Origin: Tubiluchus corallicola | Lineage: Eukaryota; Priapulida; Priapulimorpha; Priapulimorphida; Tubiluchidae | DNA length: 64,000 nucleotides | Assembly: GCA_030141605.1 (NCBI GenBank) | Contig: JAQGDQ010000091.1 | Coordinates: 606,139-670,138, forward strand | Reading direction: 5' to 3' | Shown: one piece after another, positions 37,861 through 49,499 of the stretch | Position numbering within the stretch: position 1 is the stretch's first letter | Layout: each line of letters starts with the position of its first letter | Notes under the pieces: model-generated | What the model was told of the DNA's origin: nothing | Database searches by the model: none | The model's input: only the letters and a program-made list of their open reading frames with translations | Position numbers and translations under genes: made by a program

Positions 37861-38340
37861 CGTCTTCAACAGAAGAATTGTCAATGTTACTAAACAATTG
37901 TATTCTGTCTGACATTGTTCTTATCTAATGGTAACTATAACACATAGTTCCCTGCACTGTCGTTGTTTCGTTATTGTCTCCTTATTTGTTTCAGCAGATG
38001 GGTTACAACATCATAAAAAACTTCTTCAACAAAAGAATTGTCAATGTTACTAAACAATTGTATCCTGTCTGACATTGTTCTTATCTAATGGTAACTATAA
38101 CACATAGTTCCCTGCACTGTCGTTGTTTCGTTATTGTCTCCTTATTTGTTTCAGCAGATGGGTTACAACATCATAAAAAACTTCTTCAACAAAAGAATTG
38201 TCAATGTTACTAAACAATTGTATCCTGTCTGACATTGTTCTTATCTAATGGTAACTATAACACATAGTTCCCTGCACTGTCGTTGTTTCGTTATTGTCTC
38301 CTTATTTGTTTCAGCAGATGGGTTACAACATCACAAAGTA
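37861..38340 (+). repeat. Three-copy tandem repeat, 160-bp unit
   Basis: Units start at 37861, 38021 and 38181. Units 2 and 3 are identical by eye except for the last 10 bases, and unit 1 differs at a few positions. Each unit includes CCTTATTTGTTTCAGCAGATGG, an acceptor-like pyrimidine tract plus CAG, followed by an ATG frame of 24 codons (MGYNIIKNFF ... KQLYPV) that crosses the unit boundary. A 20-bp partial echo (ACATCACAAAGTAATTA) follows at 38329-38368. Confidence 0.97.
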
Positions 38341-38440
38341 ATTAATACAACATCACAAAGTAATTAAAGAACTGCGGACAAACAAAATTTAGTGACACCA
38401 AAATACCGTAAAGCGCTAGTATCGTGGATCTAGGAGAACA

Positions 38441-39290
38441 CGTAAATTGCTGATTTGTTTCGATATCAGTACATATCAGTACTCTTGGCATCCAGCTTCC
38501 CAATTTTTAATTCATGTTAATTTGTAAACGCAGATCGCTAGAGCCGTGAAACTTACAAGGTAGCTTTGAAAGTAGTACGGTGAAAGATGACTTCGGACAA
38601 AGAGTCAAGGACGCTAGACATGGGTCAGTTTTTTATTGCTCAACTGCTCCTATGGCTTTGAGCTACATTCAATTTGGTTTATAAGTATTTAGGAACGTGC
38701 GATGGATTGTGTACCTGGGCTATTAAAAGGCTGACATTTTTAGTGGATCGAGATAGGAGCCAAAATGCTTAACACCAAATATCTCTAAAACTATAGTAGT
38801 TAAAGTCACAAAACTTGCGAGGAAGACAGCTGTAATAGACACCCAGACAACTATAAAACAGGGATTATTTAAGAGTCCGAGACAGGAACCAAAATGTGAA
38901 AATTGGGGCATCCACTCTTAGTTCATGTTAACTCGCAAACGTAGAGGGATGGACACGCAAAACTCGCAGAGTGGACACCAGGGGAAAGAAGTTTTGAAAG
39001 TGGTGTGGTGTCGATACAGTTTCTGGAGTTTTATGGCACTTTTATGGGCCCGAGATAGAAGCTTTAATGCATAAAATTGAATAACGCTAAAATTATAGTA
39101 ACTAGGGTCACGAAACTTGCGAGGCAGAAACCTGGAGTAGGGGCTCCAAAAATGGTCTAGATAAAAAAACTTAAAAGGTTTTAAAAGTTGGAGACAGAAG
39201 TCAAGATGTGAAAATTAGGGCAATGTCATTGTTTAAGGAGTCCGAGGTAGGAATCGAAACCGAGATAGGAGACGAATTTTGAAAATTTGG
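38441..39290 (+). repeat. Degenerate long-period repeat
   Basis: Three kinds of block recur. TTCATGTTAA..(T/C)GTAAACG(C/T)AGA is at 38511 and 38922. CGAGATAGGAGC...TAACACC, then ACTATAGTAGTTAAAGTCAC and AAACTTGCGAGG, is at about 38749-38822 and 39051-39124. GGAACCAAAATGTGAAAATT.GGGCA is at about 38885 and 39200. Spacing is about 300-410 bp and divergence about 20-30%. No open frame is conserved. Confidence 0.7.
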
Positions 39291-41153
39291 ACTAACTGTT
39301 CAATCACGCTGGACCTGGTTCATTCAAATGATAATTAGTCACGAGCAGCCTGCACACTGGTTAGTCACACTGGTTAGTTAGATAAGCGTAACAATCTACA
39401 AGTAGTGAGATGAGTTAACTACATTCGACCAGTATAGTCAGGTGTAAGCATGGTCACGTGGATTTAGATCAGAAATTCATTTAGTTTTGTATAGACCAGT
39501 AACTCCTTAAGCTTTATAAGAAACAGGGAAACATAGTTGTTCGCGTTTAAAATACAGCATTTTTCTTTTCTATGCCTGTATCGTTTTCAGTGTAATATCC
39601 TTTTTGTTTTAACGATATTAACAAAAAACTCCACCGAAAAAAATTGCTAATAGTTTTAGTAGATTCAATTCAGATAGAGTGAATTTTCCTGTTTTTCGAT
39701 TTTTTATGTTCACCTGAAAAAGAACTACAGTGGCAGTTCGAAACATTGTACCTTCCTTTCTGTTGCTTTGTATTTTTTAACTAAAGCACGTAACCATTAC
39801 TAATACACTTTTTTAGTCTTCTTATATTTGATTAGGCTTTGATGTTTTCTTTAGGTATTAAACTGCCAATGTTTTATGAACATTTGCTGAAATTTCGAGA
39901 TTAATCGATTTTAGGATTGTTTACCATTTCTTTTAGACGAAATGCATGTACGTATAACACGATTTACTGTTGTTTAAACAGCTGAATCTGCAAGCAGCAA
40001 ACATGTCAGAAAGCTGCAGCAAGTAACTTCGTCATATTGACAAAAATGTTAGAAATCTAATTTTTTCGATTTTCTTTTCACCTTTTCCTTTTCTGGTTTT
40101 GTGTGTTGTTTTTAAGGTCTGTAGCAAAGCGTGTAAGATATTTTAGGAATGTTGTTCACGGACACTGTTTACCCTCTCACTAGAACAAGCGAATTTCTCT
40201 CCTCGCCGTAGCGGTGAACAAGCGACCGGATTTTTGCTGATTTATAATTAGTGAAATTTGCAGGATGGATTTCTATGACACAGATCCACACAGTTGCCTA
40301 AAATCGCGATCATTTAAATATTGCGACATATAAGTCAAAGAAATTAATTTGCTTACATAATTTGTATTTCCATTCATAAGTAAAGTTGTTTAATGCTCGA
40401 TGCGATTCAGAATTGCAAAGCAACGGATTCGACTCTTTCTATTACGATTAAGATTGTATACTTAAAGTAAAATCGTTTACGAACAGAACTTTGTTTACAG
40501 TTTTAGATGATTGGTGGGCCAACTTGAGTTGAAAATATGTCAAAACTGAAAACGCTCTGAGATCTTACTTCCCTTGGCTGATCTTCCGATTAATGGCATC
40601 ACAACACGAAAAACAGAGTCTAGATGACTCCTAAACGCTTTCGAGACGGGTAAATCCGCGTCACTCATTAAAAGTATCTCGTCTGATTGCTTGTCGCCGC
40701 GCTTTCGTCAGATTTTGAAATTTTCCGATTATTGTACTGGCTTCTAGATGATGATAGAGTACGTTCAATTGAGGTCAGCTAAGATGATTGGCATGGATTT
40801 ACCCCGGCTTAATATGTGGCGACGAGCAAATTGAATCTGAACTATAGCTTTGGACTCTGTACTTCAATTTCAACGACTACGTGGTGTTCCTAAATATACA
40901 CGAATTCTCCACGTAAAGACAAAGACTAACTGCAGAGGATTAAAGCATTTTGAACTTGCGTCCAAGTTTTACATGTGACGGTTTATAACTGAATTGAAAA
41001 TTAGTTTGTAATTTAAAAAATGGTTTAAAAAATTGGCCTTTGGCATTTCGGTAGTCAAGATACGTAACTTTGATCGTAGGGTGCCGCCTGGGGCCAGATA
41101 AAATTTCGTGATTTACTTGGATTTGTTTCAGGCACTCAGTCTTCCAAATAGGC
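39291..41153. other. No recognisable feature
   Basis: Slightly GC-richer in parts (40130-40260) but without protein, RNA or repeat signal that I can support. Confidence 0.5.
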
Positions 41154-41154
41154 G

Positions 41155-41189
<35 letters not shown>

Positions 41190-41224
41190 CTCTCCCTCCC
41201 TCGCTCCCCCTCTCTCTATCTCTC
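41154..41224. repeat. (CT)n microsatellite
   Basis: About 70 bp of CT repeats with CTT, CCCT and CCCCC interruptions. Confidence 0.95.
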
Positions 41225-42652
41225 ACCCAATCATCCGGCAATCCTAATCCACCGACCTAGTCACTGATACTCATTAATACGTCATATGTTGTCTCTGTTA
41301 TGTGCTTGGTGTTCTTAGTACTCTGATACATAATAGTGACATTTTCCAACACTTTTCTACTATTTTATATTTTTCCACTTTAGTGTTTTGTGAGCTCGAT
41401 ATTTTGTTTTTAATGAGACATTGCATGTGCTTAAATTTGTTGTTTTGTGAAATTCAAAAACGCGTGCTTAGTACTACTTCGTTTTTGGAAATAGTTCGCA
41501 GTTGTGAACTGAGCTTTTTACTATGGAAGTTCTCATTAACACTTACGAAAAGCAGTAAAATGCTAAACGATATTTGCACCCTGTATTAGTATTAGTACGA
41601 TTTTTTTCATACACTTTGGGGGAAAACTGAAGACGTTTGTTAAATTTGTTTGCATAATTTTTTGTGTGTGTTTTACCTTTTTCTAATCATTTGGGAATAA
41701 GCATTGTCATAAGAACAACTAGAGTAGGCATTGAATACATTCCGTTAATATATTTTCTGCAATCATTTCATATTTACAAGATTATACATTTTTTAAACTT
41801 GTGTGGAAATAGTCACTTATAGGTTTACTTATTCAAATAATTAATGATCATGCCGCTCGCTAGATGGCGACGCAGACCAAGTGGCTTGAAGTAAAGCGAC
41901 TTCGTTTGTTCATAATCATTAGTTTCTGTTCGAGCACGTAAGATGACACAAAGCGCAATCAGAGTTGATGTTTTTGTCAACAATTAGAAGTTATTAAGTA
42001 AGTTTTTCGCTAACGCATTTCGTAAAAGATTCTATAGAAACTTAGAAACCAGAAATGGTTTTACTAACACGGAAAGACAACTTGAAGGACAAGTGAAAAT
42101 TACACACAGAGTGTCAATGTGCAAAAGCGCTGTACATATTTTATAAATGGCTTGGCGTCCTGGAGTTCCTTGGTCAGGTTCTAATAATACTAGTTTGATT
42201 ATTAAATCTGTGACTGTTTTACCACGACTTATTGTATAAAAGACGATTTTATGGTTGTAAGCATCAATCTAATAAACAACTCGGTAAACAGCAATTTTTA
42301 CTATAAAACTTATTTTTTATTTTAATGTACTGTTTTACTGTGCCGTGTGCTGTAGAATAATATTACTGAATTTACGTTTAAAATTTTTGAATAACCGTTT
42401 AGGTAAAGAATACATACAGAATTCCTCTTCTAGCGTAAAGAGCATATTTACATATTTTGGCTGTGTGTAATTGTTTAAATATTAAAATTCTCACATTTCA
42501 CAAACGTTATCTGTTACTTAATCATTGTCAGTCAAAACTATAATACCTAAATTTCATGAAACATGTTTGTTAACAGTTGAAATTAACTAAAATTTCTGAG
42601 TAGACCTTGCCTTATTTGGTGTATTACGTAGTGGGACGCGAGTCTAAAAACT
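41225..42652. other. No gene recognised
   Basis: A TATAAAAGACG at about 42235 and AATAAAC at about 42269 resemble retroelement LTR signals, but no terminal repeat pair or internal coding region was found. A 95-codon frame at 41302-41589 is Phe/Leu/Ser-rich and looks random. Confidence 0.45.
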
Positions 42653-43033
42653 TTATATTTGTCTTCGGGTATTCAACACTTTTCTTCGAAATTCATTAAT
42701 TTTTATAAATCTTACAGGCAAGCTAACGTTAATGATACATACATAAACTACAAAAGTATGAAACAGGCCCTGACCCGCCCTCTGACCTGAAGTCACTGTG
42801 GGCCAAAATTTATTTTGGCATCTTTTAATTTTATGGTTTTGGCCTTTGACTTTTTGAGACAAAAAACAATGAATTTCCAGTTCTGCCTGTGTGTGCCTGT
42901 GTTCCTGGCTGCTGCCTCTATTATATGATCTTAAAGAGGTCATTATGTGCAAACTTTGTACAGTCATACCGGTTTGTACAGAGCACATGCAGCCAAAATT
43001 ATTGAAACCTGACAGCCAAGAAATTATATACAT
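42653..43033 (-). CDS. Anonymous 126-codon open frame
   Basis: Long for this window and placed over a GC-richer patch (42760-42920). Segments include SSQEHRHTQAELEIHCFLSQ and WPTVTSGQRAGQGLFHTF. No domain is recognised. A 66-codon frame overlaps on the other strand. It may reflect a dispersed repeat of higher GC rather than a gene. Confidence 0.17.
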   Translation of the reverse strand: MYIISWLSGFNNFGCMCSVQTGMTVQSLHIMTSLRSYNRGSSQEHRHTQAELEIHCFLSQKVKGQNHKIKRCQNKFWPTVTSGQRAGQGLFHTFVVYVCIINVSLPVRFIKINEFRRKVLNTRRQI

Positions 43034-43730
43034 AGGCTATTATAGAATAAAGCAGCATCGCTACGTTCCCTTTCGGCATACGTATCGGTAACCAACTACG
43101 CCGCTTCAAAAAGACTCTCCAACAAGGACTGTTTTTCAGTAGCTCATTGTAGAAACCCACACACAATTAACAAGTAATGCTCAGGCATTATTAAGCTTTT
43201 CTTTGGCTGACACAGCTCTAAAACTTGTGGACGTGTTACTATGACAACCATGTAATAACTTAACAAGTTTCTCTTTTCATCCACCTGCGCGACTCCGCCT
43301 ACATGGTTGCCAAAAATAAATCAGATAAAAAATCAAGTTGAGCAATTTACGGAGAAATTACATTGCTATCTAAACGAAACAATAGATTATTAATGATTAT
43401 AAAACGTTACTTGAAAAGCATGTTATTGAGAATACCAGCCTAATAATAAAAAAACCAGGTTAGCATTTAAACGTCAGTAAACCAGCGAGCACGATGCGGC
43501 TTCTGTGATCATATTTTACTCAGAAACGGAAATGCATTAAGACAACAGTGCTAGTTGAGCAGCACTTTCACAGCATGCCGTGAATTCGGAAGTGCTAATT
43601 AGGCTAACATGCAGAGTCTTGCTACAGAAAACATGACCATTGATAAGGAAATGTCCAATAAACATCACGTAAACTCAGGAAAATAGTAATTATACTGATT
43701 ATACTAAATTAAAAAGTTTGCTAAATTTTC

Positions 43731-43806
43731 CACCTCTACTGGGGCCCGAACCCAAGACCTTCTGCTTTCCAGACAGCTGTACTAATTATTACACCAAATC
43801 CTTCTG
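43731..43806 (-). repeat. tRNA-like sequence (SINE head or decayed tRNA)
   Basis: On the - strand an A-box-like TGGTGTAATAATTAG is followed by CTGT-CTGGAAA-GCAG, a 4-bp anticodon stem with a canonical 7-nt loop reading GGA (Ser-type). A T arm TTGGG-TTCGGGC-CCCAG contains the B box. The 5' and 3' acceptor strands (AAGGATT and TAGAGGT) do not pair, so it is not a functional tRNA. Both pol III boxes are recognisable, which suits a tRNA-derived SINE head. No SINE body or tail was identified downstream. Confidence 0.75.
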
Positions 43807-46800
43807 GGCTTTTACTTTTAATCATAGATATTAATAAAGAGATCTTAATAATAGTGGAAATAACTCTGTTTTAAAAAGTGGAGATAATTAGAAAGGCATT
43901 GGCAGAATATTGACAAGAAAATGTTAATTTGTTATCTCTAACAAAGTGGTAATATTAATTGACCTTTACAAGGTCAATAAAAGTTTCACCTCTTTAATGA
44001 AATCATGATGTCAAGTTTTACGCTTGTAATAATTCCAGTGTAGTGCATCTTTTCTGGCACTAAGAACGAACAACATGTTTGTTTCTCAGCATGTTTTCGT
44101 TGTTACACAAGTTTGTTGACTTGCACAACAAAGCCTTTTTATATACTTCTAATGCATAGTTTATTACATCATTATAATGTTTATTGCTGAATTTCTGTAA
44201 CCACAAGAAGGTCTATAACCAGTTAATCCAGTTTTGTAGAATTACTTTTTTAAGATTAGGTGATTAGTGGGAGAGTGGATTATGGCAGTACCTCAGGAGT
44301 ATGTATCATTGAGTTTTTCTGTAGTTCCAGTGCATTATATGGAACATTGTCAAGTCTGCACTACTGTAATATATTCCATCTTTTCTTCTCCGCACCATTT
44401 TCATGGAAAATGAAATTCCAGGATCGACTTTCTTATACATCCTCTTCGAATCTGCAAAAGCTAATCAAACATACCGAAGTGACTTATCGTCGGTTCCCTT
44501 GGGCATGAGCCCATTGAAAAATTTTCATCTAACAGATCTCATGCAACATCCATCTTCATCAGAAAAGTGATAGAAAAGATCATGCTCGTTTTGGAAAAGA
44601 GTTACGACTGCTCCATTCAATAAGGAGGTCTTTCCTAGTCTCCAACATGCTGAACTTCTCCAGTAAACCGTGTCATAGCTTCTGTATCAAAGCCTATTTA
44701 ATCACGATTACTCTTATATATTTGCAATGTTAGTGTGCATAATATTCTTTGTGATTTCTAAAGAAATAATATGTGAGACTCAAGTACAGACATTCATTAG
44801 CCTGTTGGCTTTACAAAATTAAAAAATGTGTTATGAAGTCCAACACGCAATTCAGAGTAAATTTTGGAAAATGGTGATCATTTTGGTAACCAGTGTTGGT
44901 AAAAGTGCTTGAGGAAAAACCCTTTTAAAAACGTCTGTGAAGTTTTTTATACATTTTGGCGCACAGTAAACTAAAATCTAGCATTCAAGGGGCAACTCTA
45001 ACCTGCTCAACGAGGAGTCTGTCACAAACGATGATGTTTGTGGCAAGACCAGAACTTCTCTCGTTATCAAGGCAAGCTACTGAAAACAAGATTATAGTTG
45101 GCTTGTACTTGCTGGAATCTAATTTCCTAATTAAATTTGGCTGTAATTGTTCTCTTGGTGGTGGTTCTTCGTTGTTGTTTAATGATGATTGTGAAATTTG
45201 TATTCCTGTAAAATTATGTTATGGTTCAAGACAATGTTACGTTAAATGTGTTGACCGTGAACGTATGTACGTTTTGTTTGAGCAGCTATAGTTGAATGAC
45301 AAGAATTGACAACGCGACAGCTTCATAAGTTCTAAAAATTTGTTTTTCATTCAATCAATCATCGTTATCGATATTTTCATAAAAATGTCGGAGTACAGCG
45401 ACGTTCAGAATTTCAATTTTTCAGTCCTCGCCAAAAGAGTTAAATTAAATACGCAGTTAATATTGCAGTTTAATAAAAGCAGCCCTGGCGAAGAAAATTC
45501 TGTTTACGTATTGCTAATGAAAAAGTGCTGACTAGAGCCGGTGTTTATTTCTAAAATTTACTCCCAAATAACGTTTTGCGAGGATGCTAACGAGTTTTGC
45601 GGTGTCGCCGTCAGGCAGAGTAATAATACTGACGAGCACATTACGCTAGCAATTACGCACTGTGATTGCTCTTCCTCATAATTTTATCTCTGTAATTCTC
45701 AGACGTAGCTTTAATAAATACCCTGTTAGGCTTAACTCGAGCAACACACCCACGTGATGCACATAGACTCGAAAATCAAATTGCTGCCAGGCAAACAACC
45801 AAATAACTTCGTGAGTTCATTTGCAGGATACTCAAGATAAACTATGGTTAATATTCGCTATTATACAGATATGGTAGATTCAGAAATTATAGTTTTGCAC
45901 TCAGCAACTGTATCAGAACAGTGGCTTTGTTACGGTCTTATGAGGCGAAAATAGAAGGCAGCATCGGCATGAATGTAATTCAGTTCAGTTCAATTCTATT
46001 CACCTTTTATTCAGCGTACAAATTACCATAAAGGGGGCTAAACACAAGAAAACTTACTGAGTGTATTAATTGTGTCATAAAACTTATTACATACTAACTA
46101 TGCACACCAGACAAATGAAGCACACGCAGAAAAAATATTTTTGATTCAGGGTTATTTTGCTAAAAATGTTTTCACATTGTACAATTCTAATAAAAAGACT
46201 AAAATATCATTTGCATCATATGTACATGAAATGCGAAAGAGATAAACTTGCGTTGTGCGCTAATGCAACTAATCATTTATAATTTTTTAAAGATCATTTT
46301 CTCAGATTACTAATACATAAATTTCGTTATCTCTGTTAACCCCATGAAACATGTCTTCACAGAGATCCAAGCGTTTTAAACACTTTCTGTAAAGTTTAAT
46401 TCCTTTCTCAAAACGTTCAAAACGCTGCATAACTGCATTTTAAAACGCTAAGTCACTGAAATGAAGAACATGAAATGAAAGGCACCTAGTATTGAGACAC
46501 AGTGTAATGGTTAAATAATATTTTCTTGTTCTTTTTCCTTCCTTATCCAGCGTTATTACATTAATGCTTTAGCTGCATACTCTCACTATTCTTGCAGTAC
46601 AATTTATTGGTCTTCTGGTACAGCAATAATCTTGAGTGAGCTGAGATGGATTTGTTTTCTACTCGCTGTCTTTATGAGGGTTATTTGCATTTGCGTGTCC
46701 AATTTCTCCAAGACTTTTCGATTTTCTCAATTCTCGGGCGAATTGTTTTAATGCTGGTGAATTTACTGCCGATAACTTCAGTCCTCTCACCCATACGTTC

Positions 46801-46989
46801 GTATTTGCTCTTAATATCTATTATAGGGGGAGGAAGAATCTGTCTTTTAAGACTGTTGTTCGCTCGCCATTAAAAATTTAAACCAGCGGCAGTAATTTGT
46901 GTTTCATCTGAGTATTACTAGTTTACAAGCTAGTTAAAGTTCTTCTAGTTTATCTGACGGTTTATTTGACGGTAGGCTGAAAACTCTTC
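43807..46989. other. No gene confirmed
   Basis: Frames at 44260-44508 (82 codons), 44956-45291 (111 codons) and 45340-45531 (63 codons) have no recognised domain. The second holds LLSLSRQATENKIIVGLYL and a Cys-rich end. They are too weak to call exons. The rest is AT-rich. Confidence 0.4.
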
Positions 46990-47313
46990 TTTGAAATTTT
47001 TAGTATAAATGTATGACTGACTGAATAAATTACTGAATAAATGAATGTGAATGAATGAATGAAGATGAAAATCTGTATTGAGATTTGAAGAAAACAATGA
47101 CCCATTATTTAAGATGGAGACTCGTGTACGCTAATGAATGAACGAACGAGCAAACGAACCAATGAATGATAAACTGAATAAATGGATAAATAAATGAATG
47201 GCGAGTGGAAAGACAGTCGTGCAAATTCTCGAACTAATGGGCAAACGCGTCGGTAGCTCGGTAGACAGACGAATTGATAGATAAATCTTTCCTATCCATT
47301 AGGAACGAACAAA
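46990..47313. repeat. Imperfect GAAT/GAAC/GATA tetranucleotide region
   Basis: Scattered runs of ATGAATGAATGA, GAACGAACGAGCAAACGAAC, ATAAATGGATAAATAAATGA and GATAGATAAA over about 300 bp, with a copy of the 49-bp family also seen at 56277 embedded at 47089-47125. Confidence 0.7.
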
Positions 47314-47620
47314 CATAGGCGTACGAACCGGGGGGTCGGGGGCGTGAGGCTGCAGCCCCCCCCCCCCCATCGATTCGGGTAAATACATTTTTTGGGATAT
47401 CACCAATTTTTCGGGCACCGGCCAAATGATGAAAAAATAATAATATAATATTTTTCTTAAGAAGCAATCTCGAAGTATGGCACCAAACGAAGTGCCCGAA
47501 ATCCCGATTTTTTGCACACGGGGTGGGGTGAGGGAATTCCCGATTCGAAGTTGATCCTGAATTTTTCGGGCAAAAGTGGGTCAGTCCCCCTCCGTGGAAA
47601 AGTCGGCCCATACGCCTATG
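47314..47620. mobile_element. MITE-like insertion with 12-bp terminal inverted repeats
   Basis: The left end is CATAGGCGTACG and the right end CATACGCCTATG, inverse of each other with one mismatch. It inserts into the GAAT-type tetranucleotide region, which resumes on both sides (GAACGAACAAA before, GCGAATAAATGAA after). Just inside the left end is a G-run / C-run palindrome (GGGGGCGTGAGGCTGCAGCC then C14). No transposase is present. GC content is far above the flanks. Frames across it, such as 47234-47611 on the - strand, are not believable genes. Confidence 0.7.
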
Positions 47621-48251
47621 CGAATAAATGAATTAATATAAAACGAATAAATGAATGAAATAGTGGGAACGCTAAGCGTGTAGTTTTGAAAAAACTGAGC
47701 AGATTGGAACTATTAAACAGCATTTATATCAACTAAATCAACAGATATTAATTCAGAAATTATTTAGTTACGAGCAATTGTCTTGTAAGTCTTGCTAAGG
47801 CCTGCTTACCGAGATCTTAACTGAAACTCACACAAGTACCATATCATGTAAAATTTGTTGATAGATAGATGGGTATTTTTAAAACAAATTTCAGTTTTAT
47901 GAGTATATGAAATTGCTGTTTGAAATTGAATGTGCGAAGTTCAAACTTTACGCAGACATTGCTACAGAAATGAGTACTGCAGATACCAAATAGAGTGAAA
48001 AACATCAACTAAAACACTAATCTGTGGATAATATAACTAAAAAATTTAAAACTAACGCTGTAAGACGAGCTACCACAGAAGCCTGCAACTACTAAACAGC
48101 ACAATAAACTTCTTTAAATTAGCATTACCATTAATACAATTCTTACTATTAATCTGTCTCGTTGGCATATTTAACTTCTTTTTGCTTCAGTTATTGCGCA
48201 ATCTGTAAGATGCAAATTTTAACACTGGCCTCGGGGCGGTATTCTGACAAC
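47621..48251. other. No recognisable feature
   Basis: AT-rich sequence, no motif seen. Confidence 0.5.
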
Positions 48252-48458
48252 AAATGAAATTACAAAAATTTGCACATTTTCATTTTCGGTACGTATTTCG
48301 AAAATTAGTACACAAAATTATTTAAATGTTGCCGTGTTCATGTTGACAAATATCAAAATGAAATCACAAAAACTTGCATATTTCATTTTCGGTACGTATA
48401 TTGAAAATTAGTACACAAAATTATTTAAATGTTGCCGTGTTCATGTTGACAAATATCA
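48252..48458 (+). repeat. Two-copy tandem duplication, 104-bp unit
   Basis: Units at 48252-48355 and 48356-48458 are about 95% identical and share ATTTTCGGTACGTAT, AAAATTAGTACACAAAATTA and GTTGCCGTGTTCATGTTGAC. Confidence 0.96.
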
Positions 48459-49499
48459 GGGGTGCGTGCAAGAATAAGCATGTTTCACCTATGATCTGCA
48501 CGGAACTCTAAAGAGAGTCCAACCTAAGTATCGGTTATTTGGTAGTGAACATTTGGAGCCTCCAGCATTGCGTCGCGATGGAAGATTTTCCACTTATCCA
48601 TCAGGGATAATCCGAAGGTGCGGAAATTCTCCGAAGTGGGTATATCGAGCCAGGTGTCAGCTGCGCAAGCTCACAACTTCAATTTAGTCCAGAAAAAATA
48701 TAAAGCCAGCGTAAAGTAATAGAAGTTTTCTGTCACTCTATTCACATCTAAACGACAACCTTCAGCATACAGTTGTGAACAAGACGAAGCCATCCAAATT
48801 AATATCCAAGTACACAAGACTTCTAATGCTTTCTTGTCCGCACTTCTACAGAGCTTCCACGCAACTAAGAAGGAATGTAAATGGAAAGATAAGGACCGAC
48901 TGCCAACCAATAGTTAAAAATGCAACTGACAAAAAAAGAATTGTGAACGTGGAAAAACAACTTTTACTAATAACTTTAAAAACTAAAAAATATTAAAATC
49001 AGCCTAATTTATATTAAAATATAAAACTGTAAAATTGTTTGCTGCTTGTAGATGCAATGTGCAGTGTAAATGTTTGTCGTGATTTTAATATTGTTATGCT
49101 CTAAAGTTCTTAATGAATATTTTTCCTGTCGCGCTGGAGTGCCTGTACCAAAAGCAGTATTTTTAGGACTAATTTAAGTAGTGATGTTAAGTGCCTCTTA
49201 ATATTCTTCCTATGCGAAGTTGTAATTAATGTAAAAAAGGAAAATTATTTTTACCACTAAAGATTTCAATAGGTGGTGGAAATTATTAAATTAAAGAAAA
49301 AAATAGATTTTTAAACAGTTGCCCTACATCTACATGTAAAATGGTGAAATACAACAGCCAACCGATTACTGTGAAATTTAAAAGCTCAATCTTTAAAGAT
49401 CCTTCAGAACAAAATAGCAGTAAAATAGGCAATGGGTAAAACGATTCCCAAATATCAGATGTGAAGTGAATTAGAAATCAATTTGTGTTTTATTTAATT
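48459..49499. other. No gene confirmed
   Basis: 48520-48620 reads in one + frame YRLFGSEHLEPPALRRDGRF. This is vaguely like the C-terminal half of a THAP zinc finger, but it lacks the upstream C2CH residues, so no call is made. The rest is AT-rich. Confidence 0.35.

Noticed and set aside
37861-38340. CRISPR-like direct repeats
   Set aside because: The units are contiguous with no unique spacers, and the sequence is clearly eukaryotic.
41860-41872. CTAGATGGCGAC resembling a CTCF core site
   Set aside because: A single 10-base match is expected often by chance, and CTCF use in this organism is unknown.
42140-42290. TATAAAAG plus AATAAA resembling an LTR
   Set aside because: No second copy of the sequence, no primer-binding site and no gag or pol nearby.
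47234-47611. 125-codon - strand frame
   Set aside because: It spans the MITE-like insertion and its C-run; composition follows the G/C runs and no domain is present.
48520-48620. Possible THAP-domain fragment (FGSEHLEPP)
   Set aside because: The zinc-binding Cys and the upstream half of the domain are missing.
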